From Roseibium limicola (GTDB taxonomy: Bacteria; Pseudomonadota; Alphaproteobacteria; Rhizobiales; Stappiaceae): 64,000 nt of DNA. The notes beneath the pieces are model-generated. The model was not told where the DNA came from. It worked only from the letters and a program-made list of their open reading frames with translations, and ran no database searches. The position numbers were made by a program, and so were the translations under genes. Positions 9,869 through 17,512 of this stretch are shown one piece after another. Each line of letters begins with the position of its first letter. The stretch's first letter is position 1. Location of the stretch: contig NZ_JAFLNF010000008.1 in the NCBI RefSeq assembly GCF_017313085.1, positions 1 through 64,000 on the forward strand. Reading direction: 5' to 3'.

Positions 9869-9898
9869 CTTGCCCGGACAGAGGTCTGCCCGGGCAAG
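9869..9898 (-). promoter_or_regulatory. Intercistronic stem-loop between binding-protein and permease genes
   Basis: CTTGCCCGG pairs perfectly with CCGGGCAAG, and the loop contains a further short CAGA/TCTG pairing. There is no T-run, so it is more likely an mRNA-stabilising or attenuating hairpin that gives more binding protein than permease. Confidence 0.6.
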
Positions 9899-9931
9899 TG
9901 GTTCAGCAACATTAAGACGAAGATCTAAAGC

Positions 9932-10927
9932 TTAGAGAGCTGCCTTGATCTTTTCCGCTGTTTCTTCAGAAACCCACTTCGACCAGACGTCCGCATGGTT
10001 TTCCAGGAAGTAGTAAGCGCCATCTTCGTTGGTTGCCTGATTTGAAGACATCCAAGCCAGGACGGAGTTACAGATGTCGTTGCCCCAAGCGCGGGTCTTG
10101 GCGTAATCCATTGCAACGCCAGCCTTTTCGGCAAAGGACGGGGTTACGACGGTAAACACTTCGGACTTCGCCCAGTCGTTCGGCTGCGGATCCGGACAAT
10201 CGGCAATAACCGTACAGGTTTCCCAAGCTTCCTTGTCATGCGATACGCCACGATCCAGCTTGGTCATTTCGTATTTGCCGAGGATGGAAGTCGGAGCCCA
10301 ATAGTAGCCGAGCCAGCCTTCTTTGCGCTCAAACGCACGTGCGATGGAGCCGTCGAGGCCCGCAGCAGAACCGGAGTCAACCAGCTCGAAACCAGCTTCT
10401 TCGCCCTTGTTGGCGCGGAACAGGTTGGCAGTGATGATCTGGCAAGCCCAGCCTGACGGACAGTTGAACAGCGCGCCCTTGCTGTCGTCTTCAGCGCCAG
10501 GGAACAGTTCCGGATGCGCAAGGGCGTCCTGGACTGTCTTGATGTTGTGTTCTTCGGCGATGTAGGTCGGGACCCACCAGCCCTCAACGCCGCCATCAGC
10601 CAGCGACTCGCCGCCGATGATCAGTGTGCCTTCGGCAACAGCCTTGTCGAGGGGCTCGCGAACCGCGTTGATCCAGAGCTCAGGAGCCATATCCGGCTCG
10701 CCCTTTTCATTCATCGAGGTAAAGGTTGGCATGGTGTCGCCGGTCACCAGCTCCACGTCGCAGCCATAGCCTTCTTCAAGGATGATCTTATCGATCTGAG
10801 CGAGCACACCCGCGGAAGCCCAGTTCATTTCAGCCACAGTCACTGTGCCACAATCTTCTGCGGCCAGTGCGCTGGAAGCGCCCATACATAGGGTCGCCGC
10901 GGCAGCGGCCAGGAACAGTTTCTTCAT
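9932..10927 (-). CDS. Glycine betaine/proline-type ABC importer, periplasmic binding protein
   Basis: This 331-residue protein starts MKKLFLAAAAATLCMGASSALAA, a clear signal peptide cleaved after ALA-A. ATG 10927 has SD GAGGAG; the longer frame to 10966 is unsupported. The mature part resembles OpuAC/ProX (VAEMNWASAGVLAQIDKIIL, then MAPELW) and has several Trp residues suited to a quaternary-amine cage. Several Cys (for example CPSGWAC) may form disulphides in the periplasm. It is the first gene of the three-gene importer operon. Confidence 0.9.
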   Translation of the reverse strand: MKKLFLAAAAATLCMGASSALAAEDCGTVTVAEMNWASAGVLAQIDKIILEEGYGCDVELVTGDTMPTFTSMNEKGEPDMAPELWINAVREPLDKAVAEGTLIIGGESLADGGVEGWWVPTYIAEEHNIKTVQDALAHPELFPGAEDDSKGALFNCPSGWACQIITANLFRANKGEEAGFELVDSGSAAGLDGSIARAFERKEGWLGYYWAPTSILGKYEMTKLDRGVSHDKEAWETCTVIADCPDPQPNDWAKSEVFTVVTPSFAEKAGVAMDYAKTRAWGNDICNSVLAWMSSNQATNEDGAYYFLENHADVWSKWVSEETAEKIKAAL

Positions 10928-11432
10928 CTGAATTCTCCTCAGCAGTCGATACTTAGTTAAAGGCAAAACAAAGCCGGGAACACTGCGGACAGTATTCTCA
11001 AAGGCTTAGTTGTTTTGCAGAAAAAATTGAGAGACTGGGAATCATTTCAAGGGAAGTTCCGTATGGATTTGAGAACCCGGATCGGTCGTCCCTGAAGCGC
11101 ATTTTCCCTCGTCTTACTCGAATTCAATTAGGTCAAATCAAAACCGCACATGGCCGGAGTGGAAATTTATTTCCAATCCGGCAACGGGATCTGACTGATC
11201 GACACATTACACTAGAGCGCCCTCGTTTCAATACCATAGCTGCATCGAATTTGAGCACCCTCCAGCATATTCTCCATGCTCTCAACACATGAAGAATGCA
11301 GAGGTTCCGTAAATGTGTCAAAAACTTGCAGGAACTTAGACCTCAACACGGAGCGACTTTGGTTCCCACTCTAGACCTATATGTCTGGTGGCGGCACCAA
11401 AATCTCCCATGAACCCCTGCGGAACTGATGAC
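10928..11432. promoter_or_regulatory. Long divergent intergenic region with a palindrome
   Basis: About 500 bases lie between the binding-protein gene and the VOC gene. I see no credible ORF or tRNA. It contains a 12-base-arm inverted repeat at 11154-11181, listed separately, and must hold the promoter of the osmoprotectant importer. Confidence 0.5.
11153..11182. repeat. Imperfect inverted repeat (GCCGGA-TGGAAA / TTTCCA-TCCGGC)
   Basis: The arms match apart from one position and enclose a 4-base TTTA loop. There is no following T-run on the plus strand. It could be an operator or RNA hairpin; function is unknown. Confidence 0.5.
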
Positions 11433-11846
11433 ATGCCGTCTTGTTTTCACCTCGCCTATCACGTGACCGACCTTGAAGACGCGCGCCGCTTCTACGGCGA
11501 CCTGCTCGGCTGCCGCGAAGGCAGAAGCACCGACACCTGGGTCGACTTCGATTTCTTCGGCCACCAGATTTCCCTCCACCTCGGAGAGCCTTTCAAGACG
11601 ACAAACACCGGGAAAGTCGGCGACCACATGGTCCCGATGCCGCATCTGGGTGTGGTTCTGGACATGGCTACCTGGAAATCTCTTGCAGAAAAACTCACCG
11701 CTACCGGCCTCGAATTCGTCCTACCGCCCACGGTTCGCTTTGCCGGAGAACCGGGAGAGCAAAGCACGATGTTCTTCCGCGACCCCAGCGGCAATCCGAT
11801 CGAGGTCAAAGGCTTTGCAGACACCAGCGGGATCTTTGCCTCATGA
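11433..11846 (+). CDS. VOC-family (glyoxalase/dioxygenase-like) protein
   Basis: This 137-residue protein has a single vicinal-oxygen-chelate fold: FHLAYHVTDLEDARRFYGDLLGC at the start, then SLHLG, and a closing FFRDPSGNPIEVK that carries a typical metal-binding Glu. Such proteins are small metal-dependent lyases or dioxygenases; the substrate is not evident. The start is uncertain: ATG 11433 gives the usual family N-terminus, while ATG 11409 and GTG 11388 are also in frame and no SD is strong. Its stop overlaps the start of the next gene by 4 bases (ATGA). Confidence 0.75.
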   Translation: MPSCFHLAYHVTDLEDARRFYGDLLGCREGRSTDTWVDFDFFGHQISLHLGEPFKTTNTGKVGDHMVPMPHLGVVLDMATWKSLAEKLTATGLEFVLPPTVRFAGEPGEQSTMFFRDPSGNPIEVKGFADTSGIFAS

Positions 11847-12805
11847 GCACGCCATTCCTGCCAGTCCTGCCTCTTTTGGCACGCCGCGCCGAACATCGCG
11901 ACGCCAGCTGGACCAACGCCCTGACAGCCGCCTTTGCCGGCAGGGCCGAAGTGCGGGCTTTCGAACAACTCTCCGAAGCCGAACGTCAAGCCACGGAAAT
12001 CGCCATCGTTGCAGACCCGGACCCGGCCCAGCTTGAGCACCTGCCCAATTTGAAATGGGTTCACAGTCTCTGGGCGGGTGTCGAACGCCTCGTCGGCGAA
12101 CTGGATCGTCCGGATCTCGACATCGTCCGCCTGTCGGATCCGCGCATGGCGGACATCATGGCCGAGGCCGTGCTGGCATGGACGCTCTATCTGCACCGCG
12201 ACATGCCGATCTACGCCCGTCAGCAGCAACAGAAGATCTGGGCAGAGGCGGACTATGTCTTGCCGGAGGACCGCAGGGTCACGATTCTCGGCCTCGGATA
12301 TCTCGGCTCTGCCGCTGCTTACAGGCTTCTGACCAATGGCTTTTCCGTTCGTGGCTGGAGCCGCACCCAGAAGTCACTGGCCGGCATCGACTGCCATTCC
12401 GGCGAAGATGGAATGCAAAAGGTCCTGACCGAGACCGACATCGCCGTGATCCTGATGCCACTGACCCAAGATACACGAGGCATCATCAATGCGCAGAGCC
12501 TGGCCATGTTGCCTGCCGGTGCTCAGCTGATCAACTTCTCCCGCGGCCCGCTGATCGACGACGCTGCCCTGCTCGCCAGCCTCGACAGCGGTCATCTCAA
12601 GCATGCGGTTCTGGATGTCTTCGACAAGGAGCCTTTGCCCCGGGATGATCCTTATTGGACCCATCCGGGCGTCACCGTTCTGCCGCACGTCTCTGGCCCG
12701 ACAACACAGAAATCATCTGCCGAAGTCGTCGCCGAGAATGTCCAGACCTGGTGGGAGACCGGAGAGTTGCCCGGCAGCCTAGTGGATCGCAATCGCGGAT
12801 ACTGA
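11843..12805 (+). CDS. D-2-hydroxyacid dehydrogenase (glyoxylate/hydroxypyruvate reductase A-like)
   Basis: This 320-residue NAD(P)-dependent dehydrogenase reduces 2-oxoacids such as glyoxylate or hydroxypyruvate. The Rossmann motif GLGYLGSAAAYRL lies at about 150. Substrate/catalytic motifs follow: NFSRGPLID (Arg), DKEPLPRDDPYW (Glu) and LPHVSGPT (His). Length and order match the GhrA-like branch. It overlaps the VOC gene by ATGA and is therefore probably co-translated with it. The exact substrate cannot be read from sequence. Confidence 0.88.
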   Translation: MSTPFLPVLPLLARRAEHRDASWTNALTAAFAGRAEVRAFEQLSEAERQATEIAIVADPDPAQLEHLPNLKWVHSLWAGVERLVGELDRPDLDIVRLSDPRMADIMAEAVLAWTLYLHRDMPIYARQQQQKIWAEADYVLPEDRRVTILGLGYLGSAAAYRLLTNGFSVRGWSRTQKSLAGIDCHSGEDGMQKVLTETDIAVILMPLTQDTRGIINAQSLAMLPAGAQLINFSRGPLIDDAALLASLDSGHLKHAVLDVFDKEPLPRDDPYWTHPGVTVLPHVSGPTTQKSSAEVVAENVQTWWETGELPGSLVDRNRGY

Positions 12806-12811
12806 TCCCGC

Positions 12812-12844
12812 ACATGCGACGGCATCCTGTGTGCCGTCGCATGT
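12812..12844 (+). repeat. Perfect 13-bp-arm hairpin between dehydrogenase and isomerase genes
   Basis: ACATGCGACGGCA pairs with TGCCGTCGCATGT across a 7-base loop, starting 7 bases after the dehydrogenase stop. No T-run follows. It may stabilise mRNA or act as a weak or Rho-assisted terminator. Confidence 0.65.
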
Positions 12845-12919
12845 CTGTCAAACAAGCCTCGTAAGCAGATGTACGACGGTCCGATTCCAGGACCATTTCT
12901 GCTTGAAAGAGGCACTCCC

Positions 12920-13738
12920 ATGTCCAACCTGCCGATTGTCGGCGCAGCCATGACCCTGGATGCGCTGGAAGCCCACCGCTCCCTGATGCTTGAACAGCCT
13001 CGGGACCTGGAGCTTCAGGATTTCACCAGCGGAGAAGTGCTCAACCGCGACTGGATGCCGCTGGTCGAGCGCGCCCGCAAGCTGCGCGACGGTCAAGAAG
13101 GCCGCCTCGGCATTCATGGGCCGTTCTGGGGCTTTTCCGTCGCTACTCCGGATCCGGACGTGCGCGAGATCGTCAAGAAGCGGCTTCTGCAGGGTCTGGA
13201 CGTCTGCGAGGCCCTCGGCGCCACGCATATGGTGGTCCACAGCCCATTCACCAGCTGGGACAATAACAACCTCGATTTCTTCGATCCTGAGCGCAAGACA
13301 ATGATCGAGCTGTGTCACTTGACCATGGCTGATGCAGTCAAGCGGGCCGAAGAAATCGGCTGTGAACTGGTGATCGAGAACATCGAGGACAAGAACCCGC
13401 GTGAGCGCGTTATCCTGGCCAACAGCTTCAACTCCGAAGCCGTCGCGGTTTCCATCGACACGGGCCACGCCCACTATGCCCATGGCTACACGGCAGCCCC
13501 GCCGGTTGATGCCTATGTACTGGCCGCTGGCAATCGTCTGCGCCACATCCACCTGCAGGACGCCGACGGCTATGCCGACCGCCATTGGTCCTTGGGACGC
13601 GGCACGGTCAATTGGCACGCAGTGTTTGATGCACTCAACACCTTGAGCAGCAATCCCCGTCTGATCATCGAGCTGCGCGACCTGACGCAAATCCCGTTGT
13701 CGATCAAATACCTGCAGGACCAGGGCCTCGCGAAATAG
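12920..13738 (+). CDS. Sugar phosphate isomerase/epimerase-like TIM-barrel protein
   Basis: This 272-residue protein is of the xylose-isomerase-like/AP endonuclease 2 superfamily. Metal-site strands are visible: MVVHSPF, ELVIENIEDKNP, VSIDTGHAHYAHG, and HIHLQDADGYADRHWSLGRG. Members isomerise or epimerise sugars, or act on cyclitols, with a divalent metal. ATG 12920 with GAGG upstream is chosen; the frame extends to 12869 without SD. It follows the 2-hydroxyacid dehydrogenase on the same strand, so a joint role in sugar-acid metabolism is plausible. Confidence 0.82.
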   Translation: MSNLPIVGAAMTLDALEAHRSLMLEQPRDLELQDFTSGEVLNRDWMPLVERARKLRDGQEGRLGIHGPFWGFSVATPDPDVREIVKKRLLQGLDVCEALGATHMVVHSPFTSWDNNNLDFFDPERKTMIELCHLTMADAVKRAEEIGCELVIENIEDKNPRERVILANSFNSEAVAVSIDTGHAHYAHGYTAAPPVDAYVLAAGNRLRHIHLQDADGYADRHWSLGRGTVNWHAVFDALNTLSSNPRLIIELRDLTQIPLSIKYLQDQGLAK

Positions 13739-13755
13739 GAAGGCCTGGCGACAGA

Positions 13756-13792
13756 GACCGCGTCGACCGGATGCCGGCGCGGTCCTTTGTTT
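13756..13792 (+). terminator. Probable terminator after the isomerase gene
   Basis: GACCGCG pairs with CGCGGTC, with an inner CCGG/CCGG stem, followed by CTTTGTTT. It lies between convergent genes (isomerase and RidA-like). Confidence 0.6.
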
Positions 13793-13795
13793 CGC

Positions 13796-14191
13796 TCACG
13801 CTGCGGGAATGCGGGCGATGACCTTGATCTCGAAGTCGAAACCAGCGAGCCAGTTGACGCCGACAGCTGTCCAGTTGGGGTAAGGTGCCTTGGGAAAGAC
13901 CTGAGCCTTCACATCCATCACGTCACCAAATTGCGCTTCAGGATCGGTGTGAAAAGTCGTGACATCGACAATATCCTTCAGGCCGCACCCAGCCGCCTTC
14001 AAGACCGCCACAAGGTTTTCAAAGGCCAGCTTGACCTGCTTCTTGTAGTCAACTTCGGGAGAGCCATCGGGACGGCTGCCAACCTGACCGGAGACGAAAA
14101 GCAGATCGCCTGAGCGGATGGCCGCGGAATAGCCATGTTGCTCATAAAGATCGTGACGGTTTTCGGGAAAGACGGGTTCGGATTGCGACAT
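13796..14191 (-). CDS. RidA/YjgF-family protein lacking the usual catalytic Arg
   Basis: This 131-residue protein is of the RidA (enamine/imine deaminase) fold: SGDLLFVSGQVG, FENLVAVLKAAGCGLKDIVDVTTF and a C-terminal FEIKVIARIPA. In active RidA an Arg sits in the segment before the last strand (P-A-R-S/T). Here that segment reads PNWTAVGV, so the Arg appears to be Trp; it may belong to a Rid subgroup without classic deaminase activity. ATG 14191 has SD GGAGTGAG; the upstream frame to 14293 overlaps operator palindromes. It is divergent from the TetR gene and probably its target. Confidence 0.85.
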   Translation of the reverse strand: MSQSEPVFPENRHDLYEQHGYSAAIRSGDLLFVSGQVGSRPDGSPEVDYKKQVKLAFENLVAVLKAAGCGLKDIVDVTTFHTDPEAQFGDVMDVKAQVFPKAPYPNWTAVGVNWLAGFDFEIKVIARIPAA

Positions 14192-14248
14192 GATCTCACT
14201 CCAGGATCCATAGGTTCGTATCTTGCTCGCATCACGCTGGAATCTCGG

Positions 14249-14313
14249 ATACGCTGCGTATGTCATATAATTCAAATACGTCACGTATGTCAATTAACAT
14301 ACGAAGCGTATGT
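14249..14313. promoter_or_regulatory. Three copies of a TetR-type operator, ATACGNNNCGTAT
   Basis: Palindromes at 14249-14261, 14276-14288 and 14299-14311 share the core ATACG-3-CGTAT. The third extends to a perfect ACATACG/CGTATGT at 14297-14313. Centre spacing is 27 and 23 bases. They fill the gap between the divergent RidA-like and TetR genes; the last ends 17 bases before the TetR start. Confidence 0.8.
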
Positions 14314-14330
14314 TTTTATTCGGAGATCAG

Positions 14331-14936
14331 ATGGCCCAGAAGAGCCGCGCCGAAATGATGGAAGAAACCCGAGCCAAGCTGATCGCAGCCGCCCGAAAAG
14401 CCTTTGCCGACAAAGGCTACGCCGACGCCTCCATGGACGATCTGACGGCCGCTGCCGGTCTGACGCGGGGTGCGCTGTATCACAACTTCGGTGACAAGCG
14501 CGGCCTTCTGGCAGCCGTCGTCGACCAAATTGACGGTGAAATGGCCGCCCGCGCTCAGGAGCAGGCCAACCGCAAGGGAGGCTCCGATTGGGAAAAGCTG
14601 TTGGCCGAGGGCCGCGCCTATATCGAGCTGGCGCTCGAACCGGAGGTTCAGCGCATCGTGCTGCTGGACGGCCCGGCGTTTTTGGGAAATCCAGCCCAAT
14701 GGCCAAGCCAAAACACCTGCCTGTCGGCAACGATCACCACACTGGAGCGCATCAACAAAGCCGGCGGAATCAAGCCTATCGATATTGAAGCCACCGCGCG
14801 CCTGCTGACTGGGGCTGCACTAAACGCCGCGCTCTGGGTCGCCGCAAGTGAGGACCCTGAAACCGTGCTCAGCAAGGCCATCGAGGCTTTTGAATGTCTG
14901 GCATCGGGCGTCCTGCGGGAGCAGCCCGACAGCTGA
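14331..14936 (+). CDS. TetR-family transcriptional regulator
   Basis: This 201-residue repressor has a helix-turn-helix at about residues 30-60 (SMDDLTAAAGLTRGALYHNF) and a ligand-binding helical C-terminal domain whose ligand is unknown. ATG 14331 with GGAGA is chosen; a start at 14310 would lie inside the third palindrome. Three matching palindromes just upstream imply autoregulation and control of the divergent RidA-like gene. Confidence 0.9.
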   Translation: MAQKSRAEMMEETRAKLIAAARKAFADKGYADASMDDLTAAAGLTRGALYHNFGDKRGLLAAVVDQIDGEMAARAQEQANRKGGSDWEKLLAEGRAYIELALEPEVQRIVLLDGPAFLGNPAQWPSQNTCLSATITTLERINKAGGIKPIDIEATARLLTGAALNAALWVAASEDPETVLSKAIEAFECLASGVLREQPDS

Positions 14937-14999
14937 CACGCCGCCCACCAGCACGCCCGACCCCTTATCCTTTTTCACAGACGAACTGCGGATCCAATC

Positions 15000-16175
15000 A
15001 TGAACGACATGTCAAATACGGCGACGATCTCCAGCGCTGAACTGGTACTGGCAAATGCCACGTTGGTCCTGGCCGACGAGTGTCTTCAGGGCCACCTTAC
15101 AGTCTCCAACGGCATCATTACCGACATCTCGACCGGGTCCGCCCCGCGCTCCGCCATGAACCTCGCAGGGGCCTATGTCCTGCCCGGACTGGTCGACATT
15201 CACACCGACCACTTCGAGAAGCACATCCTGCCCCGCGCTCATGTGCGCTGGGACGCCATGCGTGCTGCCCTCGCCCATGATGCCCAGATCATCGGCAGCG
15301 GGACGACGACGGTGTTCGACAGTCTTGCCGTTGGGTCGGTCCACAAGGACGTGCAGCGCCGGGAAATTCTCGGGCCAATGATCGAGGCCCTGACGACAGC
15401 TCAGGAAAACGGCATGCTGAAGGCCGAGCACTTCATCCATCTGCGCTGCGAACTGACCGGGCAGGACACGCCGGAACTGATCACGCCGTATCTCGACCGG
15501 GACATCGTCCGGATCTTGTCGGTTATGGAGCATTTGCCCGGTCGTCGCCAAAGCCGCGATGTAGAACATTGGCTGCATCGGCATATGAAGGAATTTCAGG
15601 TCAGCCGCGCCGAATCCGAAAGCGAGCTGGCAAAGCTGTCCTCCGGCTTTGACGAAATCATCGCCAACGTCCGTCCGCAAGTGATCGCCCTGGCAAAGCA
15701 GCACGGGTTACCGGTTCTCAGCCACGACGACACGGAACCGGAGCATATTCCCGAAGCCCTGGCCGATGGCATCAAGATCTCAGAGTTCCCATGCACTCTG
15801 GAAGCTGCCCGTCTTGCTCGCGAGCACGGAATGCTCTCTGTCGGCGGTGCGCCGAACGTGCTGCGCGGGGGATCCCAGTCCGGCAACGTTGCTGTCGCTG
15901 ACCTGATGGCAGAAGGCCTGATCGACATTCTCGCCTCCGACTACGTGCCACGCTCCCTGCTCGACGCGGCCTTCCTGATCGCCCGGGACGATAGCTTCGC
16001 CCAAGACTTGCCTGCCGCCGTGCGCATGGTCACCAAGGCGCCCACAGAAGCCGCCGGCCTGAACGACCGCGGCGAACTCGCCATCGGCAGACGGGCAGAC
16101 CTTCTGGTTGTCGAAACCATCCGCGACCAGCCCGTCCTGCGGGCCGTCTGGCGAGCCGGGGCCAGGGTGAGCTAA
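15000..16175 (+). CDS. phnM: PhnM-like amidohydrolase (ribose 1-methylphosphonate 5-triphosphate diphosphatase family)
   Basis: This 391-residue metal-dependent hydrolase matches PhnM of the C-P lyase pathway, which removes pyrophosphate from alpha-D-ribose 1-methylphosphonate 5-triphosphate. Visible: PGLVDIHTDHFEKH (metal HxH-type motif), SHDDTEPEHI, SVGGAPNVLRGGSQSGNV and LASDYVPRSLLDAAF, all in PhnM order and near PhnM length. No phnGHIJKL genes are in the window; neighbours are a TetR gene upstream and a convergent alcohol dehydrogenase. It may be a stand-alone paralogue with another substrate. A second ATG at 15009 is possible. Confidence 0.8.
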   Translation: MNDMSNTATISSAELVLANATLVLADECLQGHLTVSNGIITDISTGSAPRSAMNLAGAYVLPGLVDIHTDHFEKHILPRAHVRWDAMRAALAHDAQIIGSGTTTVFDSLAVGSVHKDVQRREILGPMIEALTTAQENGMLKAEHFIHLRCELTGQDTPELITPYLDRDIVRILSVMEHLPGRRQSRDVEHWLHRHMKEFQVSRAESESELAKLSSGFDEIIANVRPQVIALAKQHGLPVLSHDDTEPEHIPEALADGIKISEFPCTLEAARLAREHGMLSVGGAPNVLRGGSQSGNVAVADLMAEGLIDILASDYVPRSLLDAAFLIARDDSFAQDLPAAVRMVTKAPTEAAGLNDRGELAIGRRADLLVVETIRDQPVLRAVWRAGARVS

Positions 16176-16194
16176 CCCGCCAGAGGGCTCAGGT

Positions 16195-17232
16195 TCAGGA
16201 GAGGAAATCGGTGATCACGGCTGTGCCTGGAGGCGTTGGTCCGTCCATCGCCTTCAGTTCGGCACTTGCGCCCGACAGCCCGATTTCACGAGCCACCATT
16301 GGCGTCAGATCCACCTGACCGCGCTCGATCATGTCAAGCAGCGACGGATAGCGCCACGCCGGCATGCCGCGAGATCCGAACAGCGCCAGGTTCTTCATGT
16401 AAACCGCATTCATGTTGATTTCCATGACCGCCGTCTTGCCGATCGGCATGCCCACCTGGATGTGACGGCCCAGCGGCGCCAGACATTCGATGGACGCATT
16501 GGTCGTCGCAGCAATGCCCAGCGCTTCCACCGAGACATTCGCCCCGCCCTTGGTGATCTCGCGGATGGCCTCAGCCGCCCTGCCATCAGCTGCGTTCACG
16601 GCAGCATCTGCGCCGAGCTTGAGCGCGTGCTCCAGCTTTTCCGGAACGATATCGACGACCACCACCTTGGCGCCCATGGCTTTGGCCAGCAGGGCGGCGG
16701 CAAGTCCGATGCCGCCGGTGCCATGCACCGCGACCCACTCGCCGGCCCGCACCGCCGCCCGGTCATTCAGTGCATGCCAGGACGTGGTCACCCGGCAGCC
16801 AAGGCCGGCCGCCAGTTTCGGTGACAGGTTGTCTGGCAGCGGCACCAAATTGTGGTCAAACGGCACTGCAACATATTCAGCGTAAGCGCCCTGGCAGCTG
16901 AAGCCGGGGGCCACCTGATCGGGACACGTATTGGAAACGCCCGACTGACAGGCATGGCAGCTTCCGCAGGCCAGAATGAACGGCGCGATCAGCTTGTCGC
17001 CGACCTTGTATTTCGCCAGTGGGCCGGCCTCCACCACCTCACCGCAATACTCATGCCCCAGGATCCGCCCCGGCTTGATGCGTGGATGCTCCCCCGACCA
17101 GCCATGATGGTCGGACCGGCACACGCCACAGGCAGACACCTTCAAAACAACACCCGTATCCGGGCAGACTGGATCCTCGACCGTCTCAATCGACAGATCC
17201 TGATTGAACTCGCGAATGACCGCAGCACGCAT
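16195..17232 (-). CDS. Zinc-dependent alcohol dehydrogenase
   Basis: This 345-residue medium-chain dehydrogenase/reductase has catalytic-zinc residues in CGVCRSDHHGW and GHEYCGEVVEAG, a structural-zinc Cys cluster in CGSCHACQSGVSNTC (C-x2-C-x2-C-x7-C), and the NAD motif GTGGIGLAAALLAKAMGA. ATG 17232 follows SD GGAGG; the longest frame starts 11 codons earlier. It converges with phnM with 19 bases between stops. The alcohol or aldehyde substrate is not defined by sequence. Confidence 0.92.
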   Translation of the reverse strand: MRAAVIREFNQDLSIETVEDPVCPDTGVVLKVSACGVCRSDHHGWSGEHPRIKPGRILGHEYCGEVVEAGPLAKYKVGDKLIAPFILACGSCHACQSGVSNTCPDQVAPGFSCQGAYAEYVAVPFDHNLVPLPDNLSPKLAAGLGCRVTTSWHALNDRAAVRAGEWVAVHGTGGIGLAAALLAKAMGAKVVVVDIVPEKLEHALKLGADAAVNAADGRAAEAIREITKGGANVSVEALGIAATTNASIECLAPLGRHIQVGMPIGKTAVMEINMNAVYMKNLALFGSRGMPAWRYPSLLDMIERGQVDLTPMVAREIGLSGASAELKAMDGPTPPGTAVITDFLS

Positions 17233-17512
17233 AATCTTGAAACTCCTCCCACAGCCCTTTTCCACTCAAAAGGCTTTGCGCACAGCATGCCGGGATTTGC
17301 CTTTCGCAGTAAAGCGCTGGCGCATTGAAACTGTCTCAAGGGAGAAGCAAAGGAGCTGGCCAGAGCAGGGCCGGTGCGGCGGCGCGTCGCAAATTTAACT
17401 TGACCGCAACAGCATTCACTGTACTCATTCTCTATGCACTCAATAGGTGCACTTGAAAAAAGTACTCTGATTGAAATTGCCCTTTTTAGTTAAGTATCTC
17501 CGGAGATTAGGA

